Source: LMUY01 sp964245075
Lineage (GTDB): Bacteria > Pseudomonadota > Alphaproteobacteria > Acetobacterales > Acetobacteraceae
DNA length: 64,000 bases
Assembly: GCA_964245075.1 (NCBI GenBank)
Contig: CAXTLC010000006.1
Location: 1-64,000 of the forward strand
Direction of reading: 5' to 3'
Made by a program: the position numbers and the translations under genes. The notes beneath the pieces were generated by a model. That model was given only the letters and a program-made list of their open reading frames with translations, did not search any database and was not told where the DNA came from. Shown here piece after piece: positions 1-10,257 of the stretch (its first letter is position 1; each line of letters begins with the position of its first letter).

Positions 1-380
1 GAACCAGCGCTGTCCGTCAACGAACGCATTCGCCGCAAAGCGCGGGCATACTGTGGGGCAAGGTCGATCCTTTGCCGCATGGGGGGGGGGAGTGAACCGG
101 CTTGCTGCGTCATCCAGGAACACCCCGGCTTCCTCGCGCCAGTGCGCCGCCGCCTGGCTGTCCGGCCAAGCCGAAAGCCTCAGCAGATGCGTCACGGCCT
201 GCCGCAGCAGGCTCTCGCAGGACCGCAACTCCGCGACAGGCCCACGTCCTGCACTTCCTCGATCACGTTGGCCCAGTCCACCGTCCCGTTGACCCGCTCC
301 CCCGCCACGAGCCGCCGCAGCAGCGCGGCTTGCTGCTCGGCCCAGGACAGCACGTCCCTCTCGTACAGCCCGTCCGGCAT
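1..380 (-). pseudogene. DUF29 family protein, broken by two frame changes and cut by the window edge
   Basis: The start at 380 opens with the DUF29 signature (LYERDVLSWAEQQAALLRR, then DWANVIEEVQDVGLS). It hits a stop at about 192 after a frame change near 227-232. Skipping that site restores family-like sequence (ELRSCESLLRQAVTHLL, then WREEAGVFLDDAASRFTP). A run of ten G at 81-90 (C on the coding strand) then shifts the frame again, and MRQRIDLAPQYARALRRM continues in another frame to the window edge. The start lies 7 bases beyond the ntrX stop. DUF29 is a widespread family of unknown function, often multi-copy. The homopolymer break could be a sequencing error, but the first break is not in a homopolymer, so a true pseudogene is likely. 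The identity rests on remembered family motifs. Confidence 0.7.
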
Positions 381-387
381 GGCCGGG

Positions 388-1782
388 TCAGCCGCCCTTG
401 TCGTCCGAGTTCACGCCCAACTGCTTCAGCTTGCGGTGCAGCGCGCTGCGCTCCATTCCCACGAACCCGGCGGTGCGGCTGATGTTGCCGCCGAACCGGA
501 CCAGCTGCGCCTGAAGGTACTGCGTTTCGAACAGGTCCCGCGCCTCGCGCAGCGGCAAGGCCATGATGTCGGCGGTCGGGTCGAAGTTCAGCAGCGCCGG
601 CGCGCCCTGGCCGATCTCCGGCGGCAACATGTCCGCCCGCACGGCATCCCCCGTCCCGCCCGGCGCCATGATCAGCAGCCAGTCCATCAGGTTGCGCAAC
701 TGGCGGACGTTGCCGGGCCAGTCGTAGCTCTGCAATGCCGCCAGCGTGTCTGCGGACAGGTCCCGCGGCGAGATGCCTGAATTCTCCGCCGAACGGGTCA
801 TGAACAGGCGCGCCAGCTCCGGGATGTCCTCCCGCCGCTCCTTCAGGCTCGGCATCCGCAGCGGCACCACGGCCAAGCGGTAATACAAGTCCTCGCGGAA
901 CCGGCCGGACGCGATCTCCGCTTGCAGGTCCTTGTTGGTGATGGAGATCACGCGGACGTCCACCTTCACCCGGGCGTTGCCGCCCAGCCGCTCGAACGTC
1001 TGGTCCTGCAATGCGCGGACGATCTTGCCCTGCGTTTCCAGCGGCATGTCCGAGACCTCGTCCAGCAGCAAGGTGCCGCCGTGCGCGCGTTCCAGCACGC
1101 CGGCACGGCGTGGGGACCCGGTCACGTCGAAGCCGGGCTCCACGCCGAACAGTTCCTCCTCGAAGCGCCCCGGCGCCAGGGTTGCGCAGTTCAGCGCGAC
1201 GAACGGCCCGTCCGAGCGGCGGCTGCGGGCGTGCACCATGCGCGCCGCGACCTCCTTGCCCGACCCGGCCGGGCCCTGGATCAGCACCCGCGACCCGGTC
1301 GGCGCGACCCGCTCCACCCCGGCGCGCAAGGCCGTGACCGCGCCGCTCTCGCCGGTCAGCGACGTCTCCGCCCCGGCGCGCAGCCGCAGTTCCGCGTTCT
1401 CGCGCGACAGCCGCGCCGCTTCCAGCGCCCGCCGGGCTTGCAGCAGCAGCCGGTCGGACTGGAACGGCTTTTCCAAGAAGTCGTAGGCGCCATGCTGGAT
1501 GGCGGTCACAGCCATCTCGATGGTGCCGTGGCCGGAGATCATCACCACCGGAACCTGCGGCTCCTCCACGTGGAGCGCTTGCAGGATGCCCAAGCCGTCC
1601 AGCTTCGAGTTCTGCAGCCACACGTCCAGGATCACCATGGACGGGCGGCGCGCGCGAAAGGCGGCAATGGCGGAGTCGGAATCGGCGGCAACCCGGGTCT
1701 CGTAGCCTTCGTCCCGCAGGATGCCGTCGATCAGGAGACGGATGTCGGGCTCGTCATCTACGATAAGGATCTCATGCGCCAT
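388..1782 (-). CDS. ntrX: Nitrogen assimilation response regulator NtrX
   Basis: This 464-residue response regulator has three parts. A receiver domain starts IVDDEPD, with phospho-acceptor Asp53 in ILDVW. An AAA+ domain carries Walker A GPAGSGKE near 170-177 and Walker B GGTLLLDE near 235-242. A Fis-type helix-turn-helix ends the protein (ISRTAGFVGMERSALHRKL). The sigma54-contact GAFTGA loop of NtrC is replaced around 212-224 (FGVEPGFDVTGSPR), as is usual for NtrX, so it probably does not activate sigma54 in the classical way. The ATG at 1782 is chosen because MAHEILIVDD begins the receiver; the open frame extends 20 residues further without conservation. It lies downstream of its kinase gene ntrY, 78 bases away, and is probably co-transcribed. 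Role: the nitrogen, redox and envelope response of alphaproteobacteria. Confidence 0.93.
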   Translation of the reverse strand: MAHEILIVDDEPDIRLLIDGILRDEGYETRVAADSDSAIAAFRARRPSMVILDVWLQNSKLDGLGILQALHVEEPQVPVVMISGHGTIEMAVTAIQHGAYDFLEKPFQSDRLLLQARRALEAARLSRENAELRLRAGAETSLTGESGAVTALRAGVERVAPTGSRVLIQGPAGSGKEVAARMVHARSRRSDGPFVALNCATLAPGRFEEELFGVEPGFDVTGSPRRAGVLERAHGGTLLLDEVSDMPLETQGKIVRALQDQTFERLGGNARVKVDVRVISITNKDLQAEIASGRFREDLYYRLAVVPLRMPSLKERREDIPELARLFMTRSAENSGISPRDLSADTLAALQSYDWPGNVRQLRNLMDWLLIMAPGGTGDAVRADMLPPEIGQGAPALLNFDPTADIMALPLREARDLFETQYLQAQLVRFGGNISRTAGFVGMERSALHRKLKQLGVNSDDKGG

Positions 1783-1860
1783 GCTGGGTCCTCTAGCAGG
1801 AATGCCGCCGAGGCGGAAAGCAAAGGGCGGCGAAGCCGCCATACGGAGAACGGCGGACGG

Positions 1861-4086
1861 CTAGGCCACGGCGCCGGCTGACGGGAGGATCAGGCTGGCG
1901 ACCGCGCCCGGGCCGCTTTCCTTGTCTTCCAGCGCCAGCCGTCCGCCATGGTCCTCCATGATCTTCTTGACGATCGCGAGGCCGAGCCCGGTGCCTTTCG
2001 GCTTGTGCGTCACGTAGGGCTCGGTCAGCTTGTCGCGGTCCTCGCGCGGCAGCCCGATCCCATCGTCGCTGACGCTGAGCGTCACCGCGTCCGCCTCGGC
2101 CCGCACCGCGACGGTGATCGTGCCCCGCTCGCCCGGCGACTCCCGCGTGCGCATCAGCACGGCGTCGGCGGCGTTCATCAGCAGGTTGGTCAGCGCCTGG
2201 CTGACCAGGCGGCGGTCACAAGCGGCCACGGGGCCGCGCTCGGGCAGGGCGGTGACCCAGTCGATCTCCGGATGCGCCTGCCGCGGCAGGATCAGCGTCT
2301 CGCGGGCGATGCGGCCGACGTCCTCGGGCTTGATCACCGGCTGCGGCATGCGGGCGAAGGCGCTGAACTCGTCCACCATGCGGCCGATGTCGCCCACGTG
2401 GCGCACGATGGTGTCGGCGCATTGCGCGAACGTCACCGGGTCGGACTGGATCTCCTTGGTGAACCGCCGCTTCAGCCGCTCCGCCGAGAGCTGGATCGGG
2501 GTCAGCGGGTTCTTGATCTCGTGCGCGATGCGCCGCGCCACGTCCGACCAGGCGGCCTTGCGCTGGGCCGCGAGCAGCTCGGTGATGTCGTCATAGGTGA
2601 CGACGTAGCCCTCGATGCCGGCGCCCGTCAGCTCCGTGCCGATCCGCACGATCAGGGTGCGCCTGCTGGACGGCGCCCCGACCTGGACCTCCGCCGTGCG
2701 CGGGCGGTCGGGGCTGGCCTGAACCTCCCGCAGCAACGGGCCGAATTCAGGCGCCACCGTGTCCAGTTCCAGGCCGATGGCGGCCAGCAGGTCGCGGCCG
2801 AGCAGCTCGCTCGCGGCACGGTTGGGCAGCTCGATGCGCGCTTCCCGGTCCAGGCCAATCACGCCGGCGGACACGCCCGCCAGCACCGTCTCGGTGAACC
2901 GCCGCCGCTCGTCGATCTGCCCGTATGCGTCCATCAGCTCGGAGCGCTGCGCCGCGAGCTGGCCGGTCATGCGGTTGAACGCGCGGGACAGGCCGGCCAC
3001 CTCGTCCTCGCTCTGGATTTCCGGCACCCGCACCGCGAGATCGCCGGCGCGCACCCGTTCCGCGGCGTTGATCAGCCGTCCCACCGGCCGTGCGATCTGG
3101 TTGGCCAGCACCAAGCCAGTCAGCACCGCCGCGAACAGCACCAGCAGGGCGATCAAGGCGAAGATCACCACGAACGTCACTTGCAGCTTGGTCCGGTTCT
3201 CGTCCAGGCGGTGGTACTCGGCCACCAGGCGCTCCGTGCGCTCCGCCGCGGCGATGATCTGCGTGTCCACCGGGCGGTCCACCATCAGCATCAACTCGGG
3301 GGTGGAACCGAGCTTGACCACCGCGCGCACGTGGTTCTCCGTCCCGCCGCCGATCACCGCCACGTCCCCGCGTCGGGCCGGCTCGATCTCCTCGTCGGAA
3401 GGCAGGTCCACGAAGTTGCCGCTCAGCACGCCGGAGGACTCGATGATCTCGTGCGTGTAAGGGTCGTAGATCACGGCCTGGATCAAGCCGTGGAACGTGG
3501 TTTCCTGATCCAGCACCTGCTGGAACAGGGCGGGCCGGCTCGACAGGAACGCGCCGGCGCGGTTGAGCGTGATGGCCACGCCGAGCGCGTCCGCCTTGAT
3601 GTTGTTGCGGTGCTCCTCCAGCGAGGACCGGGCGGAAGTGACGCTGGCGTCCAGGGCGCGGCGGATGCGGTCATCGAACCAGGACTGGATGCCGAGGTTG
3701 AAGAACGCCGCCGCGAACGCCGCGACGACGATGGACGGCGTGACCGCGACCACGCCGAACATCAGCACCAGCCGGACATGCAGGCGGGACCCCGCGGACC
3801 CGCGCCGCCGCTCGACCCAGACCCGGGTCAGCCGCCCGGCCACCACCGCGCACAGCAGCAGCAGCACCGCCGCGCTGGCCAGGATGGACATGAACACGAC
3901 GTTGGGCCGCAGGGTGATCGGCGCGCCGCCCGACAGCAGCACGAAGGTGACGATGGCCAGCACCAACCCCACCGCGGCCAGCACCAGGGTCACTATCTTG
4001 CCGAGCAGGATGTCCATCACCCGGCCCATGCCGGACCGGCCAAGCGCCGCCAGCGGCAAAGGCAGCAGGGACGGGTTGGTGTCCAT
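1861..4086 (-). CDS. ntrY: Sensor histidine kinase NtrY
   Basis: The 741-residue membrane kinase has two N-terminal TM segments at about 28-50 and 66-86, a third near 108-130, and an extracytoplasmic sensor region. A fourth TM near 305-330 leads into HAMP (NQIARPVGRLINAAERVRAGDL). A PAS domain follows (ETVLAGVSAGVIGLDREARI). The HisKA phospho-acceptor lies in VARRIAHEIKNPLTPIQLS near residue 515. The HATPase_c domain has an N-box (TNLLMNAADAV) and a G-box (GTGLGLAIVKKIMEDHGG). Length and order match alphaproteobacterial NtrY, partner of NtrX. The start overlaps nothing: ntrC ends 18 bases upstream, so the four genes ntrB-C-Y-X read as one transcript. The ligand sensed by the periplasmic part is not evident. 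Confidence 0.94.
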   Translation of the reverse strand: MDTNPSLLPLPLAALGRSGMGRVMDILLGKIVTLVLAAVGLVLAIVTFVLLSGGAPITLRPNVVFMSILASAAVLLLLCAVVAGRLTRVWVERRRGSAGSRLHVRLVLMFGVVAVTPSIVVAAFAAAFFNLGIQSWFDDRIRRALDASVTSARSSLEEHRNNIKADALGVAITLNRAGAFLSSRPALFQQVLDQETTFHGLIQAVIYDPYTHEIIESSGVLSGNFVDLPSDEEIEPARRGDVAVIGGGTENHVRAVVKLGSTPELMLMVDRPVDTQIIAAAERTERLVAEYHRLDENRTKLQVTFVVIFALIALLVLFAAVLTGLVLANQIARPVGRLINAAERVRAGDLAVRVPEIQSEDEVAGLSRAFNRMTGQLAAQRSELMDAYGQIDERRRFTETVLAGVSAGVIGLDREARIELPNRAASELLGRDLLAAIGLELDTVAPEFGPLLREVQASPDRPRTAEVQVGAPSSRRTLIVRIGTELTGAGIEGYVVTYDDITELLAAQRKAAWSDVARRIAHEIKNPLTPIQLSAERLKRRFTKEIQSDPVTFAQCADTIVRHVGDIGRMVDEFSAFARMPQPVIKPEDVGRIARETLILPRQAHPEIDWVTALPERGPVAACDRRLVSQALTNLLMNAADAVLMRTRESPGERGTITVAVRAEADAVTLSVSDDGIGLPREDRDKLTEPYVTHKPKGTGLGLAIVKKIMEDHGGRLALEDKESGPGAVASLILPSAGAVA

Positions 4087-4104
4087 GCGTCCCGTCCCTT
4101 CCGG

Positions 4105-5550
<1,446 letters not shown>

Positions 5551-5576
5551 GTCGTCCCTAAAAAGATCGGGGCGCG

Positions 5577-6722
5577 CTACTCCCCTTCCAGCCCCTCGCT
5601 GATAACCGGCAGGTGCAGCGAGAACTCCGTTCGCCCAGGCCGGCTATCCACCTCGATCAGCCCGCCATGATCCGCCACGATCTTCGCCACCAGGGCCAAT
5701 CCCAGGCCGCTGCCGGACGGCTTGGACGTCACGAACGGCTCGAACAGGTGCGCCCGCATCTCGTCGCCGATCCCGGGTCCGTTGTCCCGCACCGTCACCA
5801 CCAGCGGCAGGTGGACGCGCTGCGTGGACCCGGGCACCGCAAGCCGGACACCGTGGCGGTAGGCGGTGGTCAGCGTGACCTCTCCTTCGATGCCCGCCAC
5901 CGTGACCGCCTCGGCGGCGTTCTTGACCAGGTTCAGCAAGACCTGGACCAGCTGATCCCGGTTGGCCAGCACGGGCGGAAGGGACGGATCGTAGGACTCG
6001 CAGAACCGCAGGTGCGCGGCGAACCCGGTTTGCGCCAGGCGCCGCACGTGTTCCAGCACGCGGTGGATGTTCACCGCCCGGCGCTCGATCGGCTTCTCGC
6101 CGAACGCCTCCATCCGGTCCACCAGGGCGCGGATGCGGTCCGCCTCGTCGCGGACCAGCACCGCCAGTTCCCGGTCGGACTCCGCCACGCTGCCTTCCAG
6201 CAGCTGGGCGGCGCCGCGGATGCCGGAAAGCGGGTTCTTCACCTCGTGCGCCAGCACCGCCGCCATGCCGCTGACGGAGCGGGCGGCGGACCGGAACACC
6301 GTTTGGCGGTCCAGCGCGCGGGCGGCCGAGGCATCCTGCAATGAAAGCAGCACGCTGCCGGGTTCCTCGGAAAGCAGCGTCGCCTGCACGGCGATGGCCT
6401 GCTTGTGCAGCCGCGGGCTTTCCAGCGCCAGGTCGTGGTCGGCGATGGTGATGCCGTGCTGCCGCACCTGGAGGATCAGCGCGAACAAGGGATGATCCGC
6501 GGGCAGCAAGTCCCGCAACGTCAGGTGCGAGAGCTGCTGCATCGACAAGCCGAGGAACTGTTCCGCGGCATGGTTGGCAAAGCGGAAACGCTCGACCTCG
6601 TCCAGCAGCACCACCGGCACGGGCAAGGCTTCCAGCATGGCGACCGCGTCGATCTCAGGCGCCCGTGTCGCCGCCCCCTTGCCCACGATGCGAAGCGCGC
6701 CCCGCCCGAGCATTCCCGTCAT
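5577..6722 (-). CDS. ntrB: Nitrogen sensor histidine kinase NtrB (GlnL)
   Basis: This 381-residue soluble kinase has an N-terminal PAS domain (about 25-135; LEALPVPVVLLDEVERFRF). The HisKA motif places His159 in MAAVLAHEVKNPLSGIRG. An ATPase domain follows with N-box NLVKNAAEAV and G-box GSGLGLALVAKIVADHGG. It lacks membrane segments, as expected for the kinase/phosphatase that reads nitrogen status through the PII protein and phosphorylates NtrC. Its ATG overlaps the last four bases of dusB (6719-6722), the conserved alphaproteobacterial nifR3-ntrBC arrangement, implying translational coupling. Confidence 0.95.
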   Translation of the reverse strand: MTGMLGRGALRIVGKGAATRAPEIDAVAMLEALPVPVVLLDEVERFRFANHAAEQFLGLSMQQLSHLTLRDLLPADHPLFALILQVRQHGITIADHDLALESPRLHKQAIAVQATLLSEEPGSVLLSLQDASAARALDRQTVFRSAARSVSGMAAVLAHEVKNPLSGIRGAAQLLEGSVAESDRELAVLVRDEADRIRALVDRMEAFGEKPIERRAVNIHRVLEHVRRLAQTGFAAHLRFCESYDPSLPPVLANRDQLVQVLLNLVKNAAEAVTVAGIEGEVTLTTAYRHGVRLAVPGSTQRVHLPLVVTVRDNGPGIGDEMRAHLFEPFVTSKPSGSGLGLALVAKIVADHGGLIEVDSRPGRTEFSLHLPVISEGLEGE

Positions 6723-7744
6723 GCGGCGAGCGCAACAGGGGCTTCGAGCATCGGATCGTAGAAACCGTCGATCAGCCGGCGCACGCCGGGCACGTCGTCA
6801 CACCTCATCACGGCGGCGCGGAACTCCGCCGAGCCGTGCAGCCCACGCGAGTACCAGGCGACGTGCTTGCGCCCCAGCCGCAACCCGGGCTGCGTGCCGA
6901 AATGGGTGAGCATCGCGTCGTAATGCTCGAGCAGGATGGATTTCTGCACCGCCAACGGCGGGTCCGGCAGGCGCGTCCCAGTGCGAAGAAAGGCGGCCAC
7001 CTGCGCCGGAAACCAGGGCCGGCCGTAGCAGCCGCGGCCCACCATGACGCCATCCGCGCCGGACCGCGCCCGTGCCTCCGCAGCTTGTTCCACAGTCACG
7101 ATGTCGCCATTGGCGATCACCGGGATGCCGACCGCCGCCTTCACCTGCGCGATGAAGTCCCAATCGGCGGTCCCGGTGTAGAATTGCTGCCGGGTGCGGC
7201 CGTGCACCGTGACCATCGCGATGCCGCTCGCCTCCGCGATGCGCGCCAAGGCGGGGGCGTTCAGGTTGGCATGGTCCCAGCCCATCCGCATCTTCAGCGT
7301 CACCGGCACCGGCACCGCGCGCACCGTGGCTTCCAGGATGCGCGCTGCCGCCGCCTCGTCGCGCATCAGGGCGGAGCCGGCGCTCTGCCCGACCGCAACC
7401 TTCTTCACCGGGCAGCCGAAATTGATGTCGATCAGGTCGGCGCCGCGGCCTTCGGCGATGCGCGCCGCCTCCGCCATCGCCGCCGGGTCGCAGCCTGCGA
7501 GCTGGATGGCGTTCGGCCCGGCGCCGTCCACGCTGGCCATCCGCATCGTCGCCTGGTTCTCGCGCACCATGGCCCAGGACGCGATCATCTCGGACACGAC
7601 CACCCCCGTGCCCAGCCGCTTGGCCAAGCGGCGGAACGGCAGGTCCGTCACGCCCGACATCGGCGCCAGGATCACCGGCGTGTCGATGGCCACCGCGCGC
7701 GGACCAGAGCCGAGCGTCAGAGGACGAAGATCATTGCCTAGCAT
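6719..7744 (-). CDS. dusB: tRNA-dihydrouridine synthase DusB (NifR3)
   Basis: The 341-residue FMN-dependent TIM-barrel reduces uridines in the tRNA D-loop. It shows the N-terminal FMN-binding segment (PVILAPMSGVTDLPFRRL), the catalytic cysteine Cys111 in DINFGCPVKKV, and the phosphate-binding end (VIANGDIVTVEQ, then GADGVMVGRGCYGRPW). Length is normal. It is the first gene of the dusB-ntrBCYX transcript. The 90 bases upstream separate it from the divergent ispDF and must hold promoters for both directions, but I see no clear consensus there. Linkage to ntrBC is conserved in alphaproteobacteria, though the enzyme itself has no known nitrogen-sensing role. Confidence 0.95.
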   Translation of the reverse strand: MLGNDLRPLTLGSGPRAVAIDTPVILAPMSGVTDLPFRRLAKRLGTGVVVSEMIASWAMVRENQATMRMASVDGAGPNAIQLAGCDPAAMAEAARIAEGRGADLIDINFGCPVKKVAVGQSAGSALMRDEAAAARILEATVRAVPVPVTLKMRMGWDHANLNAPALARIAEASGIAMVTVHGRTRQQFYTGTADWDFIAQVKAAVGIPVIANGDIVTVEQAAEARARSGADGVMVGRGCYGRPWFPAQVAAFLRTGTRLPDPPLAVQKSILLEHYDAMLTHFGTQPGLRLGRKHVAWYSRGLHGSAEFRAAVMRCDDVPGVRRLIDGFYDPMLEAPVALAA

Positions 7745-7834
7745 TTGTGCAAACTACGCTGCGCGAGGGCGCATGGCAATCAAACGTTAGCGCTGGATTG
7801 ACGGAACGGCCCACCCCGCGCATTGGTCGCCGCC

Positions 7835-8965
7835 ATGCGAATTGCCGCCATCCTGGTCGCCGCCGGCAGCAGCAGCCGCTTCGGCGGCGACGTGCCGAAG
7901 CAGTTCACCACGATCGCCGGCAAGCCCGTCATCCGCCACGCGGCGGAATCGTTGCTGGCCCACATCAGCGTGTTGCAGCCCGTAGGCGATGCCGGCCCGA
8001 TCGCCGCCGCGCTCCATGGCCTGCCGGTGCTGCCCGCGGTGCCCGGCGGGGCCACGCGGCAGGGCAGCGTGAACGCCGGGCTGCACGCGCTGGTGCCCCA
8101 CGTGCCGGACGTCGTGCTGGTGCATGACGCCGCCCGGCCATTCGTGCCGGCAGCGACGATCCCGGCGCTGCTGGCCGCTTTGCGCTCCCACGACGGGGCC
8201 ATCCCCGCCGTCCCCGTGGCCGACACGCTGAAGCGGGTGCGGTCCGGGCGCATCGTCGGCACCGTGCCGCGGGACGGCCTGTTCCGTGCGCAAACGCCGC
8301 AGGCCTTCCGATACCATCTGTTGCGCGCCCTGCACGCGACCGGCGAAAGCGGCGCGACCGATGACGCTTCCTTGCTGGAAAGCGCCGGACACCCGGTGGC
8401 GATCGTTCCGGGATCGGACGACAACGTCAAGCTGACTTACCAGGAGGATATCGTGCGGCTGCAACGCGCCCTGCTGCCCGGCCTGCTGCCCCGCACCGGC
8501 ACCGGGTTCGACGTGCACGCGGTGGAAGCCGGACGCCCGCTCGTGCTGTGCGGCGTGGCTGTTCCGCACGAGTGGGGGCTGGCCGGCCATTCGGATGCCG
8601 ACGTGGGCATCCACGCCCTGTGCGACGCGATCTACGGAGCGTTGGCGGAGGGCGACATCGGCCGCCATTTCCCGCCCAGCGAGGCGGAATGGAAGGATGC
8701 CGACAGCGCCCGCTTCCTGCGCCACGCCGCCGGACGGATCGCTGCGCGAGGCGGCACCCTGGCCAATGCCGACGTCACGCTGATCTGCGAGCGTCCGAAG
8801 GTCACGCCCCATGCCCCGGCCATGATCGCCCGGCTGGCCGAGCTGCTGGGCGTGGAAGCGGGCCGCGTTTCGGTCAAGGCGACCACCACGGAACGGCTGG
8901 GCTTTGCGGGCCGCGGCGAGGGCATCGCGGCGCAGGCCATCGCCACCGTGCTGCTGCCGGCCTGA
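7835..8965 (+). CDS. ispDF: Bifunctional IspD/IspF isoprenoid enzyme
   Basis: The 376-residue fusion covers two non-consecutive steps of the MEP pathway. Residues 1-215 are IspD (2-C-methyl-D-erythritol 4-phosphate cytidylyltransferase), with nucleotide loop ILVAAGSSSRFGGDVPKQF, VLVHDAARPF and the TDDASLLE segment. Residues 220-376 are IspF (2,4-cyclodiphosphate synthase), with metal ligands in GTGFDVHAVE and AGHSDADVGIHALCDAI and the C-terminal KATTTERLGFAGRGEGIAAQA. The ATG at 7835 is preferred over an upstream TTG at 7823 because MRIAAILVAAGSS begins the fold. Such fusions are typical of alpha- and epsilonproteobacteria. The EamA exporter starts six bases downstream, so the two are likely co-transcribed. 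Confidence 0.96.
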   Translation: MRIAAILVAAGSSSRFGGDVPKQFTTIAGKPVIRHAAESLLAHISVLQPVGDAGPIAAALHGLPVLPAVPGGATRQGSVNAGLHALVPHVPDVVLVHDAARPFVPAATIPALLAALRSHDGAIPAVPVADTLKRVRSGRIVGTVPRDGLFRAQTPQAFRYHLLRALHATGESGATDDASLLESAGHPVAIVPGSDDNVKLTYQEDIVRLQRALLPGLLPRTGTGFDVHAVEAGRPLVLCGVAVPHEWGLAGHSDADVGIHALCDAIYGALAEGDIGRHFPPSEAEWKDADSARFLRHAAGRIAARGGTLANADVTLICERPKVTPHAPAMIARLAELLGVEAGRVSVKATTTERLGFAGRGEGIAAQAIATVLLPA

Positions 8966-8970
8966 GTGCG

Positions 8971-9876
8971 GTGGAAGCCGGGGCGGCCGGGCGGGGCCGG
9001 GCCACCTACCTGCTGCTGGTGCTGCTGTTCTGCATGGCCTGGGCAAGCGGCTTCACCGCGGCGAAGCTGGCGCTGACGGTTTCGCCGCCCGCCATCTTCG
9101 GCGGCATCCGCTTCCTGGTCACCGGCGCGGCCCTGCTCGGCTATGCGGCCTGGCATGGCGACCTGCGCGGACGGGTGCCCTGGGCCGGGCTGTGCGTGCT
9201 GGGCCTGTTGAACCAGGCGGGGTACCAGGGGCTGGCTTGGCAGGGCATGAGCGGCGTGTCCGCCGGGCTGAGCACGATCATCGCCAGCCTCAACCCCATC
9301 CTGGTCGCCGCGATCGCCGCGCCGCTGCTGGGCGAACCCATGCACTGGCGCAAGGTGCTCGGATTGCTGCTCGGCTTCGGCGGCGCGGTGTTCGTGGTGC
9401 GCCACCGGCTCGTGGCCGGACATGACGATCCGCAAGGCGTGCTGCTGATCGTGGGCGCGCTGTTGTCGCTGGTCGCCGGCACCCTCGCGTTCAAGTGGCT
9501 GGCGCCCGCCGTGACGCTGCCGGTGGCGGTGGGCGCGCAGACGCTGTTCGCGGGCGCGTTCCTGCTGGCGCTGGGCGCCGGGTTCGAGGACCCGGCCCTG
9601 ATCACGCTGAGCCTGAAGTTCTGGCTGGTGATGGCGTGGTGCGTGCTCGTCGTATCGGTTGGGGCGTTGCTGCTGTGGTTCTGGCTGCTGCGCCGCGGCA
9701 GCGCATCGTCCGCAAGCGCGCTGCATTTCCTGATTCCGCCGATCGGGCTGGCGATCTCCTGGCTGGTGCTGGGCGAAACGGTGAGCCCGTCCGACCTGCT
9801 GGGCGTGATCCCGGTGGCGCTCGGCATCTGGCTGGCGACGAGGCCGGCCCCGGCGCCGCGCGCCGCCATCGCGTGA
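8971..9876 (+). CDS. EamA/DMT-family inner-membrane transporter
   Basis: The 301-residue protein starts at GTG 8971, six bases after the ispDF stop. It has about ten hydrophobic segments arranged as two EamA repeats: repeat one from LLLVLLFCMAWASGFTAAKL to LGLLLGFGGAVFVV, repeat two from VLLIVGALLSLVAGTLAF to LLGVIPVALGIWLATRP. Family hallmarks are the proline in LNPILVAAIAAPLLGE and the paralogous LIPPIGLAISWLVLGE. DMT transporters of this size export amino acids or other metabolites. No substrate can be assigned from sequence, and the link to isoprenoid synthesis is only positional. Confidence 0.9.
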   Translation: MEAGAAGRGRATYLLLVLLFCMAWASGFTAAKLALTVSPPAIFGGIRFLVTGAALLGYAAWHGDLRGRVPWAGLCVLGLLNQAGYQGLAWQGMSGVSAGLSTIIASLNPILVAAIAAPLLGEPMHWRKVLGLLLGFGGAVFVVRHRLVAGHDDPQGVLLIVGALLSLVAGTLAFKWLAPAVTLPVAVGAQTLFAGAFLLALGAGFEDPALITLSLKFWLVMAWCVLVVSVGALLLWFWLLRRGSASSASALHFLIPPIGLAISWLVLGETVSPSDLLGVIPVALGIWLATRPAPAPRAAIA

Positions 9877-9964
9877 GCTTTCGGCGGCAATATGCCGTTC
9901 GGTGCTTGGCAGTTGGGCGTAGGAGCGTCTAAGACAGCGTTGCTACCTACGAAAGTGACGAAAA

Positions 9965-10168
9965 ATGGCGACCGGTACAGTAAAATGGTTCAATTCTGAG
10001 AAGGGCTTCGGTTTCATCCAGCCGTCAGACGGCGGGAAGGATGTGTTCGTTCACATCACGGCCGTCCAGGCGGCCGGGCTGAATGGCCTCAATGACGATC
10101 AGAAGCTCAGCTATGACGTGGTGACGGAGCGCGGCAAGCAGGCTGCCGCCAACCTGAAGCTGAGCTGA
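9965..10168 (+). CDS. cspA: Cold-shock domain protein (CspA family)
   Basis: The 67-residue single cold-shock domain carries the RNP1 motif KGFGFIQP and the RNP2-like DVFVHITAV, preceded by the typical N-terminus GTVKWFNSEKG. These are single-stranded nucleic acid chaperones that melt mRNA structure. The length is exactly that of a stand-alone Csp. It has its own 88-base upstream region and a strong hairpin just after the stop, so it is probably monocistronic. Whether it is cold-induced cannot be told from the protein. The symbol is a family name, as the genome likely has several copies. Confidence 0.95.
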   Translation: MATGTVKWFNSEKGFGFIQPSDGGKDVFVHITAVQAAGLNGLNDDQKLSYDVVTERGKQAAANLKLS

Positions 10169-10192
10169 CACAGCGTCCGACTAGGACTGCGG

Positions 10193-10220
10193 GGGGCTGC
10201 ACAAGACATCGTGCAGCCCC
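10193..10220 (+). terminator. Hairpin terminator candidate after the cold-shock gene
   Basis: A perfect 10-bp stem GGGGCTGCAC / GTGCAGCCCC with an 8-base loop lies 25 bases after the cspA stop. No T-run follows, so it may act as a weak or Rho-assisted terminator or as a 3' stabilising stem. Confidence 0.6.
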
Positions 10221-10257
10221 TGCCTGCCGGCTCCGGCGCAGCCCGGGATAGTTTCGG

